Source: Gentiana macrophylla | Lineage: Eukaryota; Streptophyta; Magnoliopsida; Gentianales; Gentianaceae | Direction: 5' to 3' | DNA: 64,000 nucleotides | Assembly (NCBI GenBank): GCA_026214975.1 | Contig: CM047815.1 | Location: 82,418,800-82,482,799, forward strand | Shown here: positions 57,593 to 64,000 of the stretch, in pieces | Position numbering within the stretch: position 1 is the stretch's first letter | Layout: every line of letters begins with the position of its first letter | Position numbers and translations under genes: made by a program | Notes under the pieces: model-generated | Databases searched by the model: none | What the model saw: only the letters and a program-made list of their open reading frames with translations | Told to the model about the DNA's origin: nothing

Positions 57593-58725
57593 TGTCCGAT
57601 GTGTAAGAAGAAACCACCGCCGCCGCCGCCGCATAATACCCTCCTTCACCCCTTCTTCTGCTATCCGTATTACACAACTCACACGTCAAAACTACAATCT
57701 TTGGCGAGCACAAATCGTCCCATACCTGCGAGGACAGGGAGTTTTCGGCTATGTGGATGGAACCATACCACCGCCGCCGCCAACCATCACCACCGGCGAA
57801 GGTGCCGCTGCAACCACCTCTGTGAATCCAGCCTTCACAACATGGACTCGAAATGACAATCTTATACTATCTACGATTACCTCTTCTCTCACCGATGACG
57901 TTTTATTGCAAGTTTATACGGCCACAACATCATCGGAAATTTGGTCGGCCCTCTCCACCTCCTTTGCGTCTCAAAGCCGCTCAAAAATGGTCTAACTCCG
58001 CACCTCCCTGGCATCAACACGCAAAGGCGACAACACCGCCTCTGAATACTTCTTCAAAATTAAAAATATCGCCGATCAACTCTCCCTCGCCGGCCATCCC
58101 CTCTCCGATGAAGACATCATTGCGTATCTCCTCTCTGGTTTAGGACCTCAATTCGAGTCCCTTGTCACCATGCTCTGCTCACCGACTCTCTCTCGATGAA
58201 TTATACTCCCGACTTCTCTCACTTTGCCGAAGAATTAACAACTACCGCCGATTCTTGTCGCCATCGCTTCCCCAACGCCGCTCCCACCATCCGGCTCCAT
58301 CGCTGCGAACTATGCTGGTAATACTTCTCATGGTAACAATTCCTTTTCCAACAATTATGGTACTGGTTCAAATAATTATGGTCATGGTTCTGCAAATTAT
58401 TCGTCTAATAACCGCAACCGAGATAATGGTAACGGGAACAACAGAGGCCGGGGGTGTGGTGGTCGTGGCCGAGGTCAACCTTGTCCATCACAACCCTCTC
58501 CTTCCAACCCGCATGATCCATTACCCAAGTGTCAGATATGTGCTAAAACAGGTCACACCGCTCAAGTTTGCTATTGGCGTTATGAGGAGTCCCGTGGCTC
58601 CAACCCACGGCCTCTTGCTCCTAGACCACCACAGGCTTATGCTGCGTATCCCTATCCACAACAACATCCTATCACTCATTCTGCATGGAATCCTGACTTT
58701 CCGGATTATGTTTGCCGCTTGAAGC
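57593..58725 (+). pseudogene. copia gag, broken
   Basis: A gag core in one frame: WTRNDNLILSTITSSLTDDV, SSEIWSALSTSFASQSR, then (next frame) EYFFKIKNIADQL and DEDIIAYLLSGLGPQFE, the UBN2-type copia gag. A CQICAKTGHTAQVC zinc knuckle lies at about 58534-58575. A Gly/Asn-rich stretch (58320-58470) lies between. Sequence jumps from gag to the reverse-transcriptase C-part at about 58715 without protease or integrase. Confidence 0.8.
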
Positions 58726-59186
58726 GCAGTCTGTATGGTCTTCGACAGGCTCCCCAAGCTTGGTTTTCCCGGTTTACTGATGCTCTTACTCAGTTTGGCT
58801 TCACTGGCTCAAAAGCCGACCCCTCCCTCTATATTTTCTCTCGTCATGGTGCTCGTATCAACATATTTATTTATGTCGATGATATCGTTATTACTGGTTC
58901 TTCTACTCCACTTATTGAGCAGGTTATTCAGTTTTTGGCTACGCAGTTTCCGGTAAAAGATCTTGGTACTTTGTACTACTTCCTTGGTATAGAGGTCCTT
59001 CCCTCAGATGATGGCATCTTCCTCACTCAACGTAAATATATCCTACAACTTCTCCAGCGTGCCTCTATGGATAAGGCTAAGCCTTGTCAATCACCCATGA
59101 GTGCATCTACTCGCCTAATTCATGATGATGGTCCTCCATGCTCCGATCCTGCACTCTACCGCTCTGTCGTTGGGGGTCTCCAATAC
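58716..59186 (+). pseudogene. copia reverse transcriptase C-terminal piece
   Basis: LKRSLYGLRQAPQAWFSRF, then FIYVDDIVITGSS (catalytic YVDD), LGTLYYFLGIEV and YRSVVGGLQY. The frame then runs into an LTR scrap (CGACAAATAGTGTAGAATATT, 59187-59207). Catalytic residues are kept, but the N-terminal half is elsewhere (57160-57372). Confidence 0.88.
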
Positions 59187-59814
59187 CGACAAATAGTGTA
59201 GAATATTTTCGACAAGGCTCTACTCCCTCTTACTACCCAGATTTCTTATATTCAAGACTGGAGTGTCCACGGGATAATGCAGCATGCTAAAAAAGCAATC
59301 TATCAGGTTTTTTGTTTGACCGTTTACTTTTCTCCTTCTAATTAATGTTGTTACGTCATGCAATTCGGTATATCACCGCAATGAGTGAATTCTGACTTAT
59401 GAATTCTTCTTGCAGACGAGAGAGAAAAAAAGGCTAGAAAAGTAATTAAAAAGGAATTTCAGAATGCAAAGGTTCTGCACCTCAAGAAGACGATACATTT
59501 GCAGTGCTAGGTAGAATGTGCCATGCTATCCGTTTAGAGGTTGGGGGCCAGCACTGTGCCGTTCTTGTAAAACAGGGAACACGACTTCCTTTTAAGAAGA
59601 CAATGTTTCAAGCAATTCCATATATGGATTACCAAAAAACTTTGAATTTCACGGTGCATATGGGGAATTCAATCAAGAGCAATGAGAATGTGTTTTTGGC
59701 TTGCTTTGAGGTAGACATTCCTATGGCTGAGAGGGAGTATATTTCGTTTGATGTGACTGTTGAAGTCACTGAGCATACCGGGTTACCATAAACCTTCAAA
59801 CTCCTCAAGGAGTT

Positions 59815-59840
59815 GCCCTTGGGACACTTGATTTTAAATG
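59815..59840. other. 26-bp spacer of the inverted duplication
   Basis: The arms end at 59814 and restart at 59841; the first 30 or so bases of each (AACTCCTTGAGGAGTTTGAA onward) pair perfectly. The spacer is the turn of the hairpin. Confidence 0.9.
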
Positions 59841-61931
59841 AACTCCTTGAGGAGTTTGAAGGTTTATGGTAACCCCGGTGACTTCAACAGTCACATCAAA
59901 CGAAATATACTCCTTCTCAGCCTTAGGAATGTTTACCTCAAAGCCATCCAAAAATACATTCTCATTGCTCTTGATTGAATTCCCCATATGCACCGTGAAA
60001 TTCACAGTTTTTTGGTAATCCATATATGGAATTTCTTGAAACGTTGAAAGTTGTGTTCCCTGTTTTACAAGAATGGCACAGTGCTGGCCCCCAACCTCTA
60101 AATGGATAGCATGGCACATTCTACCTAGCACTGCAAACGTATCATCTTCTTGAGGTGCAGAACCTTTGCATTCTGAAATTCCCTTTTTAATTACTTTTCT
60201 AGCCTTTTTTATTTCTCTCATCTGCAAGAATAAGTCATAAGTCATAATTCACTCATTGCAGAGATATACCAAATTGCATGACGTAACAACATTAATTAGG
60301 AGGAGAAAAGTAAATGGTCAAACAAAAACTGATAGATTGCTTTTTTAGCATGCTGCATTATCCCGTGGACACTCCAGTCATGAATATAAGAAATCTGGGT
60401 AAGAAGAGGAGTAGAGCCTCCACCACATCAACATAGCCACTCAATGCAGCACGCTTTATACGTGTCACCCCAGACTGCCAAACGGAGTTTAAAATTATGA
60501 AAACATAACATGTAAACAAGGTTTATGGAGCAACGTAATAAATACATAGGGATTTTCATTGGTGTCGGTACATGCGTGAGTTCGGTGTGAGTGGGGAAGG
60601 GGTGGAGGAGTAAATCTCACATTGTCAACGACATTAGGATCTGCCCCAGCTTTCAGCAATTGTTCAATGATTGGCGTGTCCCTTCCATAAACTGCTAATA
60701 GAAGAGGAGTCTTCCCACTCACACCATGGTCCGGAACTGATCCAACCTGGAAACAAAGAAGTATCCACAAACAAGCAGGTCCATCATTACCAACAGTGTA
60801 GCAAATGTAGTTTCCAACAAGATGTGTGTGTGTGTAGAGAGAGAGAGAGATGAACTTATGTCACAGTATCTTGAGAAGAAGCTCGAAGCACTCACGTGAC
60901 TTTAACATAATGTACAACATCAAAGGGGTGCATTGAAAATGCTCAATCATGGGCTGCACGAAATAATTCACATTATTGGAAACAAGAGATAATTTCCTAC
61001 ATGGAGAAAATGTTCATAGTGCATGGAGAAAATACCAAGGACACTTGAGTAAGATGTCTTACATCAGATTCTAAATTGAGGACAAGAATAACTTCTTCAC
61101 CTTTTGACAGTAACAATTGCAGCATTGCCTTCTGACCTGAATACAAAGAAACTAAACTCACGGGTTCCACGGAACAAAAATACCTCTATTTTGAACTTCT
61201 TCAGCAAGTAAAAGAAGTGGCAAGTGAAAATCTACAAAATGAACATTTTATACCCACCAGATTTTTAAATACTTTATGAAAGTAAAAGATAATCCAAGAA
61301 ACTCTTGTAAAGAATGGATTCAATTACACTGTTAAAGGGAGGGAAGGGTTGCAATCACTAAAGATATGGGAAAAACCATCAAGAATCGCATCAGTGTAAA
61401 GCTGTAAGGCCGCTTCGGTTTCTGCAGTGAATCCCTGCACCGATTTGAATGAGGTATTTGGCCGTTGAAAGGCGGTGTTTCGCAACAGCCAGAGTCAATG
61501 GAGTACAACCTGCATAAAGTCATATGTAGTAAATACTTACAGAATATACACTTTGGAGACCCCACTGCTCTGTTCAATAACATGGGATGATTGGATCAAC
61601 TAATAAGTTGAGAGGCTTATGACACTACTGGTTTACAAAATTGCAATTATGTTCCAGAAGTGAAATACAATTTTCTCCATTGAAACAAAACCACAAACTT
61701 CTAGAATTTTAACAAAATAAAATTCGATATGTTCCCTCAGATATTGTCTATAAGCTATTTCCGTATATGCACTTAACATAGTGCACACAAGAAAACAAAG
61801 AAATATAAGATAGGCTCAAAAAACAATTTCACATGAGTATTCACTATTACACAAGGGAACATGGTTATGGCTAAAAACACAAGGCATTAAATAGTATTTA
61901 AAAGAGTTCTACCACAATATTATATACTAAG
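59841..61931 (-). repeat. Right arm of large inverted duplication
   Basis: Reverse complement of the left arm without insertions, so it shows the empty sites of the solo LTR and of the copia mosaic. Homology ends at about 61931; beyond it the two flanks differ. Confidence 0.9.
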
Positions 61932-62010
61932 CAATCCACACAGAATATGCCTTAGAAAAGGCAACAAAGGCAGTAAAAGGGTTCCAGAATCGTTTAATAA
62001 CTAAACATCC

Positions 62011-62351
62011 TGCCACAATTCGAGCTGTTTTTGAAGTTGAGTTTCCTTTTTTAGAATTTTAATTCTTTTTCCTTAAATCGATGTCAGCCTTCTTGTGATG
62101 ACATCAGAGTTTGTTAGATTTGTTTTTCTATTAGAATCTTTGTTTCATGCAATGTATATGGGGTGGTGTGGTGTAACCGAGAACATTATGAATGAATATG
62201 ATCTAAATTCCTCCTCCCAAGCTTCCTTCTTCTCCTCCCTATTTTCCCAAGCTTTCTTTTCTCCTCCTCCCTATTTTCATTTCTGTATCTCTCCCCTCTT
62301 TCCCATTCTATTTCTGAAAAATTCTGCATTTTAGCACTTGTATTCGTGACA
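62011..62351. mobile_element. Solo LTR, 341 bp
   Basis: It starts TGCCACAATTCG, ends ATTCGTGACA and is flanked by CATCC (62006-62010 and 62352-62356). No internal region. It lies in the first large intron of the right ankyrin pseudogene, just outside the duplicated segment. Confidence 0.75.
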
Positions 62352-62679
62352 CATCCCAATAACAAGTTTAGTGTAGAATAATTTTATGTTACTGTACAAA
62401 TTCCATTATGTCTACAACAATCAAAATTGTAGACAACAGCAGAACCAACATGATAGACAGAACAATCGATAACGCAAAGAAACAACAAAGATATCATTGT
62501 GTTCTACACAAGAGAAGAAATCAAGAAATACCTTCTTTATCTGGGCGGTTGACATCGAATTTAAAGTTCTCAACCAACAACTTGCATTTATCAGTTTTAC
62601 CAGCGACGACGGCAAAATGCAGTAGGTTTCGGCCTTGGGCACCGGCAGTTACCAATTCAATATTGGAAGAACCTCAATA

Positions 62680-63755
62680 TGACCAAATACCATCTCGTTA
62701 AAGAGAAACTGATTTGGTAAAAAACGAAAATGGAAACAATCCGATATATGACGGACGTCCATAACCAACTCGCAAGACAACCACCACCACCCAGTAGCAA
62801 CCATAACGACCGACAAGCCCGATGAGTAACAAAGCCACCCGGGATCTACAAACATACCACAAAAAAACATAAAAAGAAAATAACTATCCTGAAACCACCA
62901 ACGCCAACATCACCAAAAGGGAAAATAAGAACCGCTTTATCACCCCCACCAACAACCCAGAACGGCGGCGGGGGGGAGACAAGTCCAAAATCCGGCGACA
63001 AAGGCTCAACAGACAGAATAGACGATGAAACTACACAAATCTTTCCTCTATAGACAAGCACCGACCTCTATTGTAAAAGTCTAAAACCGACCTCTATTGT
63101 AAAAGTCCGGCGGGCCGCCATGAAAATATCGCCTCCGGCCGGCGAACCGTTCTTCAAATCGAAGAGAATCTCCAAAACCAAAATCTGCCTAGAGAGCCTC
63201 CAAAACGTGAAGTTGCAAAGAAGAAGACGGGTCACCGGTCAAAACCGTCGCCACCATGGCCGGAAATCCAAAAGAGATGACTCCAGATCTGCAATTATAT
63301 ATTAAAGAGAAAAGAAGACACAACAAACAGAAAACTACATAAAAGAGAAGAAAATAACATCAGAGATCTAAAAAAGACAGCCGACACCGACGCCAGAAAA
63401 AGAAGGACAAAGTGGAAGAACTGATGAATGATTCTAGAGAGTGGGGACAGAAGTTAAGAAAGAGAGTGGGGTGTTTCCTTCAAAATGTTACTAGTATTTA
63501 ATTAATATTTCCTTTACAAAACATTTAATTAAATTTTTTTTTTTAGGGGTTTTAAGTAATACAGTATTTCTCAACAAAAAAAAAATAAAAAAAATACAGT
63601 ATTAACATTTAATTAATATGTCTCAAAAAAAAAAAAAAATATTTTAAACCTTAAAAATCAATCTAAGGAATTAACGACTTGTTCTTCAGCAGCACCTGCC
63701 ACCGTCGGTCTGCCGTTCCCTCCGCAGCCAATTTCAGCTATTTCCCGCCACTAGG
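62680..63755. other. Intergenic between two divergent genes
   Basis: No clear coding exon. A 22-bp block, ACCGACCTCTATTGTAAAAG plus two bases, occurs twice (about 63060 and 63088). 63100-63260 is GC-rich with CCGGCC words. AT-rich DNA with A runs follows up to the TITAN-like gene. Confidence 0.5.
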
Positions 63756-64000
63756 ATGCTCTCTCCGACCCCAAGTCATACCATCAAATCGACGGAGAAG
63801 ATGAACGGCAAAAACAACAGTAACAAAAAGGATAAGCAGATGGACCAGCAAATTCAATACGATTTCTGCAAGGTCTGCAAATTCGATCACAATCAAGGGC
63901 GACGCCATATATATTTTCCCAATCACAAGAAATCTCTCGCCTTATTCCTCTCACGCTTTCAATCCAAGCTCACTGACATCTCTTTCTTCCTTAAAAATCC
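63756..64000 (+). CDS. TITAN-like / CENATAC-type protein, first exon (partial)
   Basis: Open from ATG 63756 to the window end, at least 81 codons. A second in-frame ATG lies 15 codons later and may be the true start. Seen: a Lys/Asn-rich leader, then YDFCKVCKFDHNQGRRH and YFPNHKKSLALFLSRFQSKL, FFLKN. The C-x2-C with following His residues is the zinc finger at the N-terminus of plant TITAN-like proteins, related to animal CENATAC (CCDC84), which works with the minor (U12) spliceosome. The role here is inferred from family. The rest lies outside the window. Confidence 0.75.
   Translation, partial: MLSPTPSHTIKSTEKMNGKNNSNKKDKQMDQQIQYDFCKVCKFDHNQGRRHIYFPNHKKSLALFLSRFQSKLTDISFFLKN

Larger units (their letters stand above)
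56175..59214. mobile_element. Mosaic copia insertion with intact AGGCT duplication
   Basis: AGGCT flanks the whole block (56170-56174 and 59215-59219), and the other arm shows the empty site. Inside: a complete minus-strand LTR (56175-56331), minus-strand RNase H (to about 56930), plus-strand reverse-transcriptase N-part (57160-57372), a complete plus-strand LTR of the same length (57373-57529, 157 bp), a primer site TGGTATCAGAGC, gag, the reverse-transcriptase C-part, and a 30-bp LTR stub. Protease and integrase are missing. Ends are TATTAGG and TCGACA. Confidence 0.8.
52820..59814 (+). repeat. Left arm of large inverted duplication
   Basis: Minus its two insertions (53639-55455 and 56175-59214) this arm is the reverse complement of 59841-61931. 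Homology starts at GCTTAGTATATAATATTG (52820) beside the Helitron region and runs to the central palindrome. Both arms share introns, exons and even the CA/TC microsatellite (55727-55762). Confidence 0.9.
53246..59814 (+). pseudogene. Ankyrin/HSP70-SBD-like gene, left copy, broken
   Basis: Exons in order: 53246-53377 (CTPLILAVAKHRLSTAEYLI, ankyrin; frame intact, ends GLTALHCAILDG); 53618-53638 plus 55456-55510 (split by a solo LTR); 55843-55968 (SGKTPLLLAVYGRDTTIIEQ, ankyrin); 56115-56174 plus 59215-59306 (split by a copia mosaic; ends WSVHGIMQHAKKAIYQ with a good GT donor); 59416-59814 (HSP70 substrate-domain-like part with HMGNSIKSNENVFL). The last exon is frame-shifted near its start and truncated at the palindrome. 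No first exon is present. Ankyrin repeats bind proteins; the family role is unknown. Confidence 0.8.
59841..62668 (-). pseudogene. Ankyrin/HSP70-SBD-like gene, right copy
   Basis: Minus-strand exons, 5' to 3': about 62668-62532 (GRNLLHFAVVAGKTDKCKLL, ankyrin); 61509-61377 (CTPLTLAVAKHRLSTAKYLI); 61136-61063 (QKAMLQLLLSKGEEV); 60746-60621 (GKTPLLLAVYGRDTPIIEQL); 60474-60329 (WSVHGIMQHAKKAIYQ); 60221-59841 (DDTFAVLGRMCHAI, then VGGQHCAILVKQGT and FLDGFEVNIPKAEKEYISFD, like the HSP70 substrate-binding beta-domain). The ankyrin part resembles plant ankyrin-TPR proteins such as Arabidopsis TPR10. Exon two has one extra base giving a stop, the fifth exon has lost its GT donor, and the 3' end is cut by the palindrome. 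Probably the parental locus, since only it has the first ankyrin exon; the start codon is not found. Confidence 0.75.

Overview
This window is nuclear DNA of a flowering plant, most likely a eudicot. Protein genes are split by many short introns with GT/AG borders and have plant orthologues (ARGONAUTE1 with a miR168-type site, an organelle RRM protein, a TITAN-like protein). The gaps are full of plant transposable elements: Athila and Tat Ty3/gypsy, Ty1/copia, LINEs, a Helitron, a TRIM and several MITEs. The species cannot be fixed from the sequence.

Layout. 1-3 kb: decayed gypsy pieces (an env-like fragment on +; RNase H and integrase on -). 3-5.4 kb: a foldback element, a MITE with TAA target duplication, and a LINE RNase H scrap. 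5.85-9.11 kb (-): an intact seven-exon DHH/DHHA1 phosphoesterase gene. 9.67-25.6 kb (-): a LINE split by a complete 14.3-kb Athila-type element (10694-25010, target duplication GATTG). 25.6-29.6 kb: a + strand LINE fragment, an Athila-like LTR on -, another LINE 3' end, and a MITE with an 8-bp duplication. 29.87-37.79 kb (+): a complete AGO1 gene (21 coding exons plus a 5' UTR exon, 1149 codons). 38.7-40.9 kb: a TIR element holding a palindrome array and SINE-like sequence, then dispersed repeats. 41.01-43.30 kb (+): a four-exon organelle-type RRM protein. 44.8-48.3 kb: a tandem array, a long foldback element and a complete TRIM. 48.8-50.5 kb: a small Tat-like LTR element carrying a PPR gene fragment. 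50.5-52.6 kb: a truncated Helitron. 52.8-61.9 kb: a large inverted duplication of an ankyrin/HSP70-SBD-like gene. Its left arm is broken by a solo LTR (53639-55455) and by a mosaic copia insertion (56175-59214); its right arm continues into an upstream ankyrin exon near 62.6 kb. From 63756: first exon of a TITAN-like/CENATAC-type gene, cut by the window edge.

The host genes are independent single genes, not an operon or pathway. AGO1 is the miRNA/siRNA slicer, so transposons and hairpin-forming repeats around it are natural small-RNA sources, but no direct link is visible here.

The least explained signals lie inside the Athila-type element. They are a two-hairpin cassette present twice with compensatory base changes (18938-18985 and 19511-19559), a hairpin plus polypurine module present twice (22407-22443 and 23460-23496), and clusters of the quasi-palindrome GGACG-NN-CGTCC, placed before a TATA box both in the LTR and ahead of the env-like ORF. 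The ankyrin/HSP70 inverted duplication and the copia mosaic, with an intact target duplication round the whole patchwork, are the other notable structures.
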